NCBI GenBank assembly: GCA_963971305.1
Contig: OZ020306.1
Span: forward strand, 69,413,022-69,477,021
DNA length: 64,000 nucleotides
Source: Arcuatula senhousia
Taxonomy: Eukaryota; Mollusca; Bivalvia; Mytilida; Mytilidae
Direction: 5' to 3'
The translations under genes were made by a program, and so were the position numbers. The notes under the pieces are model-generated. The model did no database searches, was not told the DNA's origin, and saw only the letters and a program-made list of their open reading frames with translations. This document shows, one piece after another, positions 37,701 through 52,700 of the stretch; position 1 is the stretch's first letter; the number at the start of each line of letters is the position of its first letter.

Positions 37701-40700
37701 GATGTCCACTGCCTGACCGTTGACGATCTTCTCCCACGTGACACTGGTGGCTGCAGGGTTGGCAGTATATTGACATTCCAAGGTAACAGATGCCCCACGG
37801 TTGACGGTGTAGGTTGGGACTGGTACAGTGACTGTTGGGATACCTAGAATGGAAGAATATGAAATGTATTACATTTGTACTCTATTTTTTTCACACATTG
37901 GAGGAAGCCTAGTTGGAATGTACACTGGTCAATTGAGCTAAAATCAAAACTATGATTCAGAAATTATTTATCCCCCAAAAAAGTCAACATATATTTAACA
38001 CATTTCTTCAATGTAGTTTATTGTATAATTCCATAAATACAAGCGCTAAAAGAAAATATTTTATTTTTACTTTATTAATATAATGGCAATTCATTTTTGC
38101 ACAATATTACCATTAATATTGTTTGAATTATCCCCCTTTGAATGTTAATAATATCAGAAATGGATATGAAAGTGGCTATTGAGATGCTTGTGGATTTTTT
38201 AAATTATGGTCAATACTGAAGGTTATGTTGCATAAACTTATTCCACATCCCATTATCTTCTATTTGTAGATAAAATAACACAAAATTCATTCTTTTTGTG
38301 TAATATTATCTTTTTACCACAGATAATGTACTTATGGTCAATACTGAAGGTTATATATAGTATTTATAGATATTTAGTATCTGCTGATGATGATATAATA
38401 TGAATGCTTAAATTAAAATTCGGAACAAAAAGACATTGTGAAAAACAATTAGATGAAAATTCAAAGGATCCATTACATGTGGGTATCTCTTAATATGAAA
38501 CTTCTATTTCTAACTCCAATGCAACCAATCAGACAATCTTTTACAACATATCAACTTACTTCCAACAACATCCAAGAAGGTCTGCTGTGATTGGCCAGTT
38601 CCTACACTGTTGCTAGCCATACAGATGTAGTACCCTTCATCAGTTCCTCTGGCATTGCTGATGACCAGAGATGGGTTTGATACAGTGCTGCCGGCATATC
38701 TGGAGTCGGACATGTCTACATTCACAGCTTGGTTGTTGACGATTCTCTGCCACATGACAGTGGTGTGAGGTGGACTGGCGGAGACGGTACATTGTAATGT
38801 GATGACGTTGTCGATGTTTACGGAGTAGCTGGTCGAAAGGACAGTTACTACTGGGAGACCTGAAGAAATAGGAAAAGGATTGATGAAACTCATTATCTGG
38901 GTTGAACTGCAGTATTTAATGGTTAATAGGTACATGAGTTTGTGCCCATTAAAGAATTGGAATTTGAGGTAAGAATAAACAAAGCATGTTAAATCAGTAA
39001 AATTTCTTCACTTTTCTTGTAATGTTGTTTAAGAAGCTTTTTTAAAGTCTAAGAGAAAAAACTGATAATCTTGTATACTAATTCAAAATTAAGATTTAAG
39101 CATTTATGTACCAAAACCTGAATGAACCAACATACACCATTGGACTACTTAAATTTTCAATCAATTTTAAAGCCCTCACTGGATAAAAGAAAAACAACTT
39201 ACTGCCGACAACATTAAGGTAGGTCTGAGCACTCTGACCAGTTCCAACACTATTACTGGCGTAACACACGTAATATCCAGCGTCAGTGCTGCGAGCTCCG
39301 GTGATGGTCAGGGATGGGTTACCAACGGCAGATCCTGAGAATCGTGAACCCATCGAAATATCTTGTGGCTGTCCGTTGACGATCTTTCTCCACTGGACGC
39401 CATTGTAAGCTGGGTTGGCGTCGATGTTACACTCCATGGTGATGTCGTTGCCGACGGTAACGCTGTATTGTGGCTGTGGGATGGTTACCACAGGGATGCC
39501 TATGAAATGAGTTAGTGATTATTTTATCTAACATGGACTTTCAACAATACTGAACTATGATATGTTCCATTTCTGTTTGTCTTTCTAATGCATATGCTAA
39601 AACCTCAAAGACATGCATACAGAACAAGAATCTATTTACATTTTCATAATTCTGTCTTTGGACATAAATCTTTCCAAGAAAAGTCCTTCTTATTAATATT
39701 TACATTCAATTTTCTCTGAAGTTTTATTCTAGACTACCAATTCTTAAAATGATTATATCCATATTAATGGTAAAACATCAATCCTGAAGAAGCAATAGCT
39801 TTATTTTTTACATACATGATGTTTTTCAATAATTATTCCTTGCTTTTGCATGTAATTTCAGTAATTTATAATTGTAATAGTTTAACTTACTTCCCAAGAC
39901 ATCAAGGTATGACTGTGTACTGGTACCAGTTCCAGCAGCATTGGTAGCAGAGCAGACATAGTATGCCTCGTCACTGTCCACAGCGTTCATGATCGTCAGC
40001 GAGGGTGTGTTGACAGAACCTCCGGTGTATTTTCCAGAGTTACTGGCGACATTGATGATGTTTTCTCCCCCATTGTTGCTGATTCTCTTCCACGTCACTG
40101 ACGTAGCGGAGGGAGTAGCGAACACGGTACATTGGATGGTTACGGAGCTTCCTAGGTTGACAGTGTAACCTTGACCAATGGTCACAGAGGGGATGCCTGA
40201 AAATGAACAAGTTATAATATCACTAATTGCAAAACCAGTATAAAATAAATGGAAACCCTAAAAATATTTTATATTGCCAAGTAAAATCTCTAACAGGTTG
40301 ACAACTATAGAAAAATCCAACTTAGGTACTGCATGTATTCTCAAGAAAACCTTTGTTTAAATCAATAAATAATCCATTTTTTTCCAAGCTGTGTTGTATA
40401 AAATGAGCTATATAAATCTTGTCTGAATTAAATCCATCTGACAAAACAAGACTTGAAACTTTCATAATTTACTTCACAAAATATAGTAATTTAACACCTA
40501 CTTCCAATAACTTGAAGCTGTGTCTGCTGACTCTGGCTTTTGCCGATAACATTCTCAGCGAAACATGTGTAAACGGCCTGATCGGTGGCGTCAGCGTTAA
40601 GAACAGTCAATGAAGGCTGGTTCAAAGTCACGCCGCTATACTTGTTAGAGTTGGTGTTAGAGTTGATGGTCGTTTGTACTCCATTTTTGACCTTGACCCA

Positions 40701-43700
40701 GTAAACGCTGTTGGCAGGAGGGTTGCCTGAGACAGTACAAACAAGTTGGACGCTCTGTCCATAGTTAACACTGTAGGTTGGTTGAGGCACAGTAACAGAA
40801 AGAATACCTAGAAAAATTTTTAATCTGTCAGTCAAAATTTGCCGCATTATATAAACACTGAAGTAGATGAGCAGCAGACCCGAAATCAAGTCCCACATTA
40901 TCAGACCCCACCCTGATGCTGTATACCAAATATCAAGTGGCTGTGATTAAAGTTGCTGAAAAAAACTTGTGACGAAAATTTCTTCAAAGCCCCCCCGCCC
41001 GCCTATGGCTACTCACCATTCCCCATTTTATAATCCAGATTTTTCATTCCATGAAGTGGAGCCAAAAATTACTTTCAATGTATAACTATTTAACATATAT
41101 ACTAAACAACACAAAAAACTTGTTCAAAATTTGAAAGCAAATATATCTTTGGCCATGCCTTAATCATGTTGATTATTCAAGAAAAACTTGTTGTCTTTTA
41201 CAATTTTTAAAAACTTTTTAAAGATCACCAATTCAGTAGTGGATGTTGTGTCATTTTTTTTTTAAATCTCTCAAGTCCAGGTTAAAAGTTTATAATAATA
41301 ATTTTTCCCACTTACTTCCTGTGATATCAACATAAGACTGAGAACTGGTGCCTGTCCCCACAGCATTGGTAGCAGTACAAATGTAATATCCCTCGTCACT
41401 ATCAACCGTGTTCTGAATGGTGAGCGATGGAGTGTTTCTGGTTCCTCCGTAATACTTGTTAGAATTTGACACGTCTAGGTCGGTGGCAATACCATTCTCA
41501 ACACGCTGCCATTGGACAGAGTTATGGGCGGGGTCAGCCTGAATTTGACATTCAACAGTGACAGAGTTTCCAATCTCCGCACTGTAGTAGTTGGAAAGGA
41601 TCTGAACAACTGGGATGGCTGTGTAGGAGAGAGTGAAAACGATTTTATTTAATATCTAAATTTAAAGTTTGTTTTTTTACAGACTAATCACTTTTTTTTA
41701 GTAACTTTATACTTTTTTTTTAAATATTAAAATTCATACATTTCAATATGGTACCAGTTGGTGAGTTCACAGCTTTTTTTAACCTTTAATAAAATGATTC
41801 TTGTCCATGGTTCATGTCTGAAAATTTTGGCTTTGGGGTTTTTGTTTATTTTAATTTTTCATTTTACTTAAGGACTACTTTTTTTTTTTCGAAAATAAAT
41901 TGTCCATTGTGACTTTTCTAAATTGTTGCTTGCTATGCGAGCTTTGTCTTGTACACTTATTCCACATCTCATTATTTTCTATACATGTATAATGAAGCAC
42001 TCACCACCAACAACATCCAAGTAAGTCTGTGAACTTTGACCTTTGCCAACACTATTGGTAGCAGAGCAGATATAGAAAGCCTCGTCAGAGTTTCCAGCAT
42101 TGTTGACGACCAGGGACGGCTGAGAAATGGTGGCACCACTGTATTTGCTGCCATCGACAGAGATTGGGCTGGAGACACCGTTCTGGATCTTGCTCCAGGT
42201 CACGGAGTTGTGGACGGGGTTTGCCGTTACCGTACAGACCAGGGTGACGGAGTTACCATAGTTAACAGAGTAAGAGTTTGATCCAATGTTGACAATGGGG
42301 ATACCTGAAATACAAGGAATGTCAGTTATGAGTTAAAATAATTTAAAAATGAATTATTACACAAGTTCATATATTACCAAAAACAGTTCCATTAATAAAT
42401 GGTTAATATCTAATAAACTGAATTTTTCTTTAAAGCCATAAAATGGTTTCAATGTTTTTTTTTATGAAACTGAATAACATGTAGTAAATCTAAATATTAG
42501 AAAGCATTAAAATTTCTTCTTCCACATTTCCATATGATGCAATAGCTTAATTCAAAGTTTAATCAAAATAAATACATCAGACACATAGCAGAGCTTCTTA
42601 TAGATATATGATTGCAGGGGATACAAATATCAATTACCTCCAACCACATCAAGATAAGTCTGAGCACTCTGTCCAGTTCCGACCTCATTGGTGGCGAAAC
42701 AGATATAGTAAGCCTCGTCAGACGAAGCAGCTGCCGAGACGGTCAGGGATGGGTTGCTCACGGTCGATCCTGAATATTTGTTCTGTTGGGATGAGGCTGA
42801 AATGGTTGTAGCAACGCCTCCGACAACTTTCTGCCAGTAGACAACAGTATGGGAAGGAGAGGCAGTTACGGTACATTCCAAAGTTACACTCTGTCCGATG
42901 TTGACGGAATACAGACTCTTCAGGACTTGGACTGTTGGAATGTCTAAAAGGAAAAGAAAGGAAAAGAATAAGAGTTATCTCCCTTTGATCAGAATTTACA
43001 GGCATGCATTTTTTTTAATAAATAGACAAGCAAAACATAAAATAATATGATGCAGGTTAAACCTGAAAAGCTCCCGCAGATAAAGTAAATTTCTTATATA
43101 TATATATAAATATATGGTGCCTCATACTTTACTTAAAGCAAGAACTCATTATCTTTATAATAACAGCAAGAAAGGCAATCATTTACATGATTTTGAAAAA
43201 AAAAAAATGCGCTGCAAACAGAACAAGGAAGTTATATTCTGCGGACCTCGCCAAAGTCACCTTCTACTTTCATTTTCGAATGCATAGCCGGCTGGAGGGA
43301 AAATAACAAACACAGTTTGTTTATTGAGGACAAAGTAAATCTAATGACTGCAGGAAATGAAATTTGTCTGCTGAATTAATCAAGTTATTTGTTTGGTTGA
43401 CAATACACCGCTTTTTTGTGGGGGCTTGCTTCGCGAAAATTAGAATGACAGGTTCCCACGCTTCTGTCGACGCGACCTCTAGTGATAGAATGCATATGGA
43501 CGCCAATAATTAAAATATGCCCGAAGTCCTATTTTTTTAATACAAATTCTTTACGTTTAAAACATTTCATAGCTGGGAATACTTTAAATAATTATATTAA
43601 TACAATAACTATGTTTATTATTTTTTTAAATTGAAAATTACAAAAAAGGAATTTAATTTTGCATTCCGTGTTATTGGGTGCGGATTTCTGACTAGCTTAT

Positions 43701-46700
43701 ACGTCTTCCGGTTTAAGGCATCATACTCAGTCAACTTAGCTCCCGCTCTGCGGGAGCTTATGAACATGTATTATAACAACATAAATAATTTTAAACAGAT
43801 CACAAACAAATACTAATGACTATTTTTCAATTAATGAGGAATCTTCTTTCATTAATTAATCTTACTAATAAAACCAACCATTGTCAAATAATAACTTATT
43901 ACTTTTCAAGGAGAAAACCTATTCATATAAAGCAACTTACTTCCTGTGACATCCAAAAATGTCCTCTGACTCTGACCTGTCCCAATGGCGTTTGTAGCAT
44001 AACAGACGTAGTTTCCTTCGTCGGAAAGTTGTGGGTTGTAAATTATCAAAGAAGGACTTGAAATGGAGGCTCCGTCATAACGCTGGCTGTTGATATCAAT
44101 GTCCAGGGTCTGACCATTGCTGCCAATTCTCTTCCAGAAGACTGAGGTAGCGGCCGGTTGGGCAACAACAGTACAACCAAGAGTAACAGTGGCACCAATG
44201 TTTGTGTTGTAGGTTGGCAAGGAAACAGTTACTGTGGGAACATCTGAAAATGAAATTTGGTTCCAGTCAGACCACTCAAGTCTATATAATATGCTGAAAA
44301 GACAAAGCTTTTTAAGAATGGATGTCAAGAATGGGTGAAAATATCCAATTGATAGATAAACTTTAAGAGAATGACCATTACAAATTGATAAGTGGGTAAA
44401 TTAAAATTACCGGTAAGAATCTTATACCCAAGCAAGAATAATATAGGGCTTCAGTTGATGTTTAAAGAGAAAAAAGATTGAAGCAAGGTTTGGGGTTTTT
44501 TTTACTAGAAATTGCTTTTTCAAACAACTAATATTTCATTAAAATTACACTTCATGTCCCACTAGGAAGGAAGAGGATCGGGTAAGTAGAAAATTACTCT
44601 GAATTACGAGAAACATTAAAACTAATATTTAATCAGAATTCATTGAAAATAGTATTTGAATTATTTTCTTGAACAAACGTTTGGCAATAGATTGGGTATA
44701 CCAGGGCCATAAAAAGGTGGGGTCTGATGTGTTTGGAGAGGTAGTGGTTTACATTAACAATTATTACATCAATTCAGGACAATATATTACCAATGTGTCT
44801 CATTTAACCCTTTTTTTTTAAATATCTGTTGTATTATAATAGATTTGCAGAAATTGTATACAAGTTACATATATTGATATAAACACAATAAATAAAACAA
44901 ACAAGAAAATAAAAGCTCACATTAAAGCTTATAATTGTTAGCTTTCAAAAATATAAGACAAACCATATTTACTATTGTTTCTAAGATATATATGCATTAA
45001 ATTTTTCCACATAAGTATTTTTTATATTTTTAAAAACACTATGAAATCAATATTGAGTTGGCCAATATCTTTTTTTTCAGTTATATAGAATAACTGGAAT
45101 TAGAATAAGAGGAAGACCATTTGATTTTGATGGGAGCTGGCAGTTTAATTGGGTCAAGTCAGATAATTTTCTTAATTTTGCGGGTCAGAAATTTATTTTC
45201 TACATATATCATTCTAAATCTTGGGACAGATTTCATTCTTTTTTTCCTTGATGGTAGATACCAAATTATTTATTTCAAACTTTGTCCAGGCCAAATATTA
45301 ATCCATAAAAACTGCCAGGGCTCTACCTAAAAATCCACTGGTTGTCCCCTTAATGTTCATTAGAAATTTATAATACACCAATTAATTTACATCATTTCCT
45401 GAAATAAAATGAAATTCATTAAACAAATAAAGAAGAAAGTCAACTTCAATTGAACAAAACAGGGTTGAAGGATTGAAGTTAGTACAAAATAAAACAAAAT
45501 AAATCTTTTGGACCCCTTACCAAGGCTACATTTATTAGCATAAACAAACACAAACAGCTAACAATTCCAAATTTATTGTAAGCAATAACTAACAAATAAG
45601 CAACTTCCATAAATACATGCAAATCTAACAACAACGAACAATATAAACTAGAAAACTTGATAATTACATGCAAATTTAACAAAGTTAAAAAATTAAATTA
45701 ACAAGGGAACTTTCAAAAAATTACATGCCATGGTTACAAAGAAATGTGAACTTCACCACCATCTTCCAATAGGAGATAACAGTGCATTAGGAGTTGATAA
45801 ATACATGCAATCCCACATACTTCCGGTTACATCAAGGTACGTCTGCGCTGAAGAACCCATTCCTACGATATTCGATGCAGTACAGATGTAATATCCATCG
45901 TCAGATTCCTGGGCATTGCTAATGACCAGGAAAGGACTAAGAACTGTCGGAGAATTGAATCTAGGATCAGACGTGTCCACAAGTTCCCGATTCTGGTTGA
46001 TGATTTTGTACCATTGGACCATTGTGGCTGATGGGTCTGCAAAGAACTTACACTCTAGTGTGGCTGTTTGTCCCAGAAGCACCTGGTAGCTGTTTGATAG
46101 CACCGTCACACTTGGAATGCCTGACAAAATAGATAAATTAAAATCTTTTTTTTTGTTGTTGTTGAAGGGAGATTTTAAAATCTATTTAAAAAGATATAAA
46201 TGTGTTGATTTTATGTTTAAATTGAACTGTTAAATCTGCTAAATAATTTAGGACACAATTTAAAACATTTCAATTTGGATTATCCCCCTTTGTTCAGAAT
46301 CTTAATCTATATTGCGAAAAAGCAGTTGATGCATACTTTATATTTCCAATAAGTGAAGAATGATAAAATGAACAATAGAAAGCCCCATTTAAAAAAAATC
46401 AAACTTATCAACTATGTCATACAACACTGTTGTGAAAATTCAACAATAAATTTCAATTTGCTGCTTTTAATGGATAAGGTCATTACAAAACAATTTCTAG
46501 CTGCTAGAATCAAGGTTATTTTTTATATTGGTCTAATGTGGAGTCAGCTTTGAAGCTCTATCCAATCAATCATAAATTCAATAGAAGCTACACATGCATT
46601 AATCTTCTACCATAACCAGAGTTAACTAGAAAATGTGCCTATGAGCCACAGGATGGCCCTCTCGTTCTTGAAATATCATTGACCCCCAATGTGTATAACC

Positions 46701-49700
46701 TGGGTTATGGACCTTAACCGAGAACTTAACCAAAGTCATTCATACATAAAATATAGGTCACAGTGACTTAATATCTATCAGTTGGTGTAGCCCTACCCAA
46801 GACCAATCTAGTGGTGAAATATCATTGACCCAAAACATCTAGTATCTGAGTAAGGGACCTTAACCAAGAACTTAACCAAAGTGTTCCAGACGGATGTTCA
46901 TACCTATGTACATACGGATGGACGGACAAGGGTAAAACTATATGGCCGACCCAAATACATGGTTGGGCCATTAAAATCCACAAGTTATAGTCCATACTCA
47001 CTTCCAATCACATCAAGATATGTCTGTGAGCTCTGACCAAGGCCCAGACTATTGCTGGCGTAACATATATAGTACGTCTCATCGGTAACGTCAGTGTTGA
47101 AAATGGTCAGGGATGGATTCTGGACGGTTGAGCCGCTATACTTGGCATTGCTTGTGTCTATTGTAAGCTGTTGTCCCCCTTGAATTTTTTTCCAAAAAAC
47201 ACTTGTGTGTGTTGGTGCTGCTGTTACTGTACAAACAAGTGTGATAGAATCTCCGTAATTTACATTGTAAGATGGTAAATCGACTCGAACAATTGGAAGA
47301 TCTGAAAAAATAATATATTCAATGCTATGATAAATGATAAGAAATTTTGATATCATTAAAAATTGCACAAATCACAATCGTCTTCATTTATCTTAAAAGG
47401 CGAAATAAACTTAAATATTGTATTTGAAACAAACTGAAAGTGTTTATTTGGAGTTACTCTAGTATAACTTGATTAAATTTAACATAAAATTATCTGGTTT
47501 TGTATGAAACAAGAAAGCATTTCACAAAAACTGCTTTAACCATGAATCTGTTTCATTTTCCTCAATGCAATGATTGCATAGAAACAGCAAACTAGGGTAA
47601 ACCTTAGGTTATTTATATTTTACTAGAATAACCCTGCTACATTTTTCCTTTTAATATTAATTTTTTATATCCTAATCTCTTTATTTAATTTTTTAGTGTT
47701 CCATTATTTCATTTTTATGGTTATAAGATCTAGAGGAGCTCCTAGTTTATTTTTAGCAAGCAGGAATCTATTACAAATACTGTAGATTCATTTGTTTTCG
47801 TGGGCACCAGAACTAATAATCCTGGTTTGATGAAAAAGGACCATTTCATGGAATCCTGAATGCATGATTGGATAGTCTGCAGCATAGTGATCAATGTTTT
47901 TTTTTAAAAAAATCGTTGGGTATCAAATTTCATGGATCAAGGCCACTCATGAAAACCATGAAAATTGATTCCCCACGAATAATAATGAAATCACAGTAAC
48001 CAACCTGTCATACAGAAAACATGTATACTCTTGGAAATATTTGGTCTCATCCTGATTAATTAATTAGTTCATGAAAGTTTAAACTACACAATGGTCTCAT
48101 AATTCTGATGTATAAAGCATGCTCTTTATATTCGTTGATAAAACTTATAAAAGTCTTAGCAGTACCAATTTTTTTTACCTTAAGTGAATGAGCATTAGAT
48201 TTCATATTGCACCGTTGATAAAACGACAACCTGGCTAACAAAATGTGGGTCATTATCAAAGTAGTACAGATTTTTTTTACCTTTTTGGATTTCATATTGC
48301 ACAGTGCTTAAGCAAAATGAAAATAAATGGCAAGGTTTGGCATAAAGACCTATAAAGGTAGGATGAGAAACATTTTTTTTCTGCCTTAATTACTGTGGAT
48401 TCATTTATTTTCGTGGGTATTTATTTTTGTGATTTGATGAAAATTGATAGGTCCGTGGATCCTTAAATTTGTGGTTCTGAAGTTTGCAGCATTAAGATCA
48501 ATGTTATATTTCCTTTTCGTGGAGTATCAGATTTCATGGGTCAAGGCGACCCATGAAAACCACTAAAATTGATACCCTATGAATAATAATGAAACCACAG
48601 TACTTTAGGTTGTATCTACTTACTGCCCATTACGCTGAGTTCTGTTGAGTTACTACTGCCAGTACCAACAACGTTTGTAGCGTGACATCTATATCGGCCG
48701 TTGTCACTGAGGTCCGTATCTTTTATGATTAGAGATGGTGATGACACTGTTGACCCTCCATACTTTGCAGCGTTTGTCTGTTCTATTGTCAGCTCATTCT
48801 GAGAGTTCTGAGAGTCGATGATTTTTGTCCAGAAGACGTTAGTTTCTGGGGGCGTGGCCGACACTGTGCAGAATAGTGTGATGGGGTTTCTGATGTTGAC
48901 GCTGTAATAAGTCTGGGCTATGGTCACAATGGGGATACCTGGGAAGGAAACCAAAAAATCGTTAAAAGTGATATTTGGTATAGAAACAAGGCTTTTACCA
49001 GTACTTTTGTTAAGGTTATGATAAAAAAATATTCTAGTTACAAACTAAGTAAAGCATTTCATATATAAAGTTTTTGTAAATAAAGGTAATAACAAAATTA
49101 CCGAACTTGGAGGATCAATCTCAATGTCCAAGAGAAAAGACAAAACATGGAAGACATACCGGAATAGTTATAGGTCCTGACTTAGTACAGGAATTTCAAA
49201 TGAAATGGTGAGTTAAACCAGGTTTTATGGCTCTTCCATTGCGATCTTAGGGATCGGTAGTAGCACACAAAGCAACACGGTTGTGAAGAAAAAATAGGGA
49301 TAATAAGATATCATCTCAGAACAAAAATTAGCAAAACGCTTATTAAAACAAACACTAACCAAAACGTTCAACTTAATTTTGATTTTTTTTTAAATACAAT
49401 AAAAACTTTTAACTATATCATTAGGACAATAGTCTTTGTAAACAAGAGTTGAAACTAACTAAATTGAGCTTTACCTCAAAGTTCTAAAATACTCAAGTTT
49501 AAAGTCAAAAGTAATTTGAGTTAAATTATATGGCTTCATGAAGCTAACAACACTCACTTCCTTCCACATATAAATAGGTCCTACTGCTAAACCCCTGCCC
49601 TACAATATTGCTGGCAATGCAGAGATAACTGCCTTCGTCAGAATCGTCCACGTTATTTATGGTCAATGAAGGGTTGCCAACCATCGACCCACTGTACTTG

Positions 49701-52700
49701 TTGCCATGGTCACTGAGACGTATATCCTTTTCCTGGTTGTTTACGGAAATTCTTCGCCAGAATACACTCGTTTCCTTTGGCGTGGCTATTACTTCACACC
49801 CTAGTGTAATGGAGTTTCCTAGGATTGCGGTGTATGTGTTTAACAAGACCCTCACTGATGGGACATCTGAAATGTTAAGATATTGGTAAAAGAAATGGCA
49901 AGATTTCATTAAACAGCAGGTAGGTATCAAGTAAGGACTGTTCACTTGTTCAAATTGACCAAATTTCACAAATTAAATTATCAAATTTGATTTTTTCAAT
50001 TTTAAAATCATAAACATGTCATGTTTCATCTATGTTTCAAAAATCGTTCCCAAAAGCAATATCAAATTTCGATGTCAAGTTTCATGTACCAACTCAAATT
50101 TATTTCTTGTTTACACAATATAATCTGTATATCATCAGAAGATTGGTCAAAGACATAAATTGCCAATTTAAATTTCAATTAAAAAGAAATTTGTTGAGAA
50201 TCAGAACTAAAATATATATATTCCTCATTTTTCAATTGCATACTAAAAATCTTACTTCCAAGTACATCGAGAAAAGTTTCAGCACTGGAACCAGTCCCGA
50301 CACTGTTATCGGCAAAACACTTGTAAAACCCCTCGTCACTTATACCCAGGCTATTTATAGTCAAGGACGGCTGTGACACTGATGATCCTCCATACTTCAC
50401 AGAATTGAGCGTGATCTCGTTCATCAGTCCGTTTTCTAAGCGTTTCCAATAGACCCTCGTCTCCTTGGGGTTTGCCGACACAGTACAGACGAGTGTGATG
50501 GCTTGACCATAGTCCCCATTGTACTGAGACTGACTGACAGTGACGATTGGAAGAGCTGAAAAAGGATGTGGCATAAATGTAACTGTTCATGTTGATATAT
50601 AACTTATCAATAACACGGTAATGTTTCTTTTATAAATATCAATGAATGTATGTATGTATGCTAGGTTTAACGCTCTTTTCGACAAATCTGGGCCATATAG
50701 GGAGGATAGTTTTAATTGTGGAGGAAATCCTGAGAGGAAACCACCGACCTTGGGCAGGTAACTGACAAACCTAACCACATACAGTTCGGGAGGTCCCTTT
50801 TTTTGTAAATTACAATGGAACTTTAACACCATCTGAGAGGTGATTGGCTAGAGATCAATAGCGTCATATTTAATCCAGCATCTTAAGACCACTTGGCCAC
50901 CCAGGCCTCTTAATATCAATAAGTAATTTGCAAAAAACAAACAAATGCTTCATCTAATACAATGAAAGGCCAGGGGTCGATTCAGAGGTGGCCAGGTGGC
51001 ACTGAAGTATCATCTGAGTGGGCCCCCCTAAGCCAGTTAGTGCCATCCCCCTTTTTTTCAAAATTTCTGGATCCACCACTCAAGGCTTGAAAGCACATTG
51101 TTGGAATTGCATCATTTTATCTACTCAGTAATTTCTCAGAAATAAGCTCAAACCCATATGTAAACCCAAAAAATTTCACATAGTCAGATGAAAACCCTTT
51201 CTAAAACATTTTTCATTGGAGACGTCTAGCAAAATATGTAAAAACATCAATCAGGTGTAGCTAAAACCGTGTCCATCAATCCCAGACTCAGACTGAGAGG
51301 TGTAGGTTTGTGTCATCATCTTGATGTTTTTCAACATACTAAAGTTTCATTATTATTCGTGGAGAATTAATTTTCTTGGTTTTCGTCGGTGGCCTTCACC
51401 CACGAAATTTGATACCCCATGAAAAGGAAATTTAACATTGAAATGTATATTTCAGAGCCATAACATTGAAATTCAGAATCAACAAACTGATCCATGATTT
51501 TCATCCAACCATGAAAATTTGTACCCACACAAATAAATGAATCCACAGTACTACACTTTCATTATTATTTGTGGGGTATCAATTTTTGTTAGTTGGTGTA
51601 CAACGTATCGGTAAACCATGAAAATAAGAATAAATCCAATGAAGTGTAAATAAATATTTAGATTTCCTTCCAAAAATATATGCAAACCACAAAATTTCAA
51701 GTCCAACAAAATATCTTTTGGTAAAACCACGAAATAATTTATTACACAGTAACCATTGATGGTTAATGTAAATGTAAACTTTGAACTAAAGGAAAAATGA
51801 AATCGACAATTTTTTACAACCCTGTGTCAATTTTTGCTCTTCTTAAATATTAGGAGCTCCAACAAGTGTTGTCCTAATGAAACAGCAAAAGTATTGGGGG
51901 TCGTCTTTTTTATACAAGCATTTTCTTTAAAACTTCTAGGTTTTAACATTTATAGAACATGAGCCTTGTACCGTACTTTATAAAATAAACGACGATTGGA
52001 AGAGCTGAAAAAGGACATGGCATATATAAATGAAACTGTTCATGTTGATATATAACTTATCATTAACACTGTAATGTTTCTTTAATCAAAATTAATGAGT
52101 AATTTACGAAAAACAAGCAAATGCGCCACCTTAGACAACGAAAGGCCAGCTGTGGATTTCGAGGGGGCCAGAGGGCATTGAAGCTAACCAAAGGGGGACC
52201 CCCTTAACCTGTCAATACCCCCGCTTTTCAAAATTATTGGATCCACCACTGAAGGCCTAAAGGATCTGCAATACTTCTCTACAAAGTGATGTCCTCGATA
52301 CACTTTCTTAGATTACGCTCAACCCATGTGTAAACCCAGAATTTCATACAGGCAGACCGAAAAACCCTTTCTCTTTTTTTGCATTAGAGACATAGCAAAA
52401 TATGTAAAAACATCAATCAGGTGTAGCTAAAACTGTGTCCATCAATCCCAGACTCAGACTGAGAGGTGTAGGTTTATGTCATCATCTTGATGTTTTTCAA
52501 CATAAGTTTCATTATTATTCATGGAAAATCAAATTTTGTGGTTTTCGTTGGTGGCTTTCACCCACGAAATTTGATACCCCACAAAAAGGAAATTTAACAT
52601 TGAAAGGTATATTTCAGACTTCAGAACAACGAAATTCAGAATCAACAAACTGATCCATTTTCGTCAAACCATGAAAAACCACTGTCCTACACATTCATTA

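Larger units (their letters stand above)
50542..51595. repeat. Direct duplication, copy 1 (Ig22 exon edge plus intron)
   Basis: Matches 51991-52730 in the same orientation: exon edge GACGATTGGAAGAG, then TGTTCATGTTGATATATAAC, then the GGATCCACCACT segment, then CATCAATCAGGTGTAGCTAA, then a MITE copy. Copy 1 has an extra 268-bp SINE (50644-50911) that copy 2 lacks. Confidence 0.75.
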
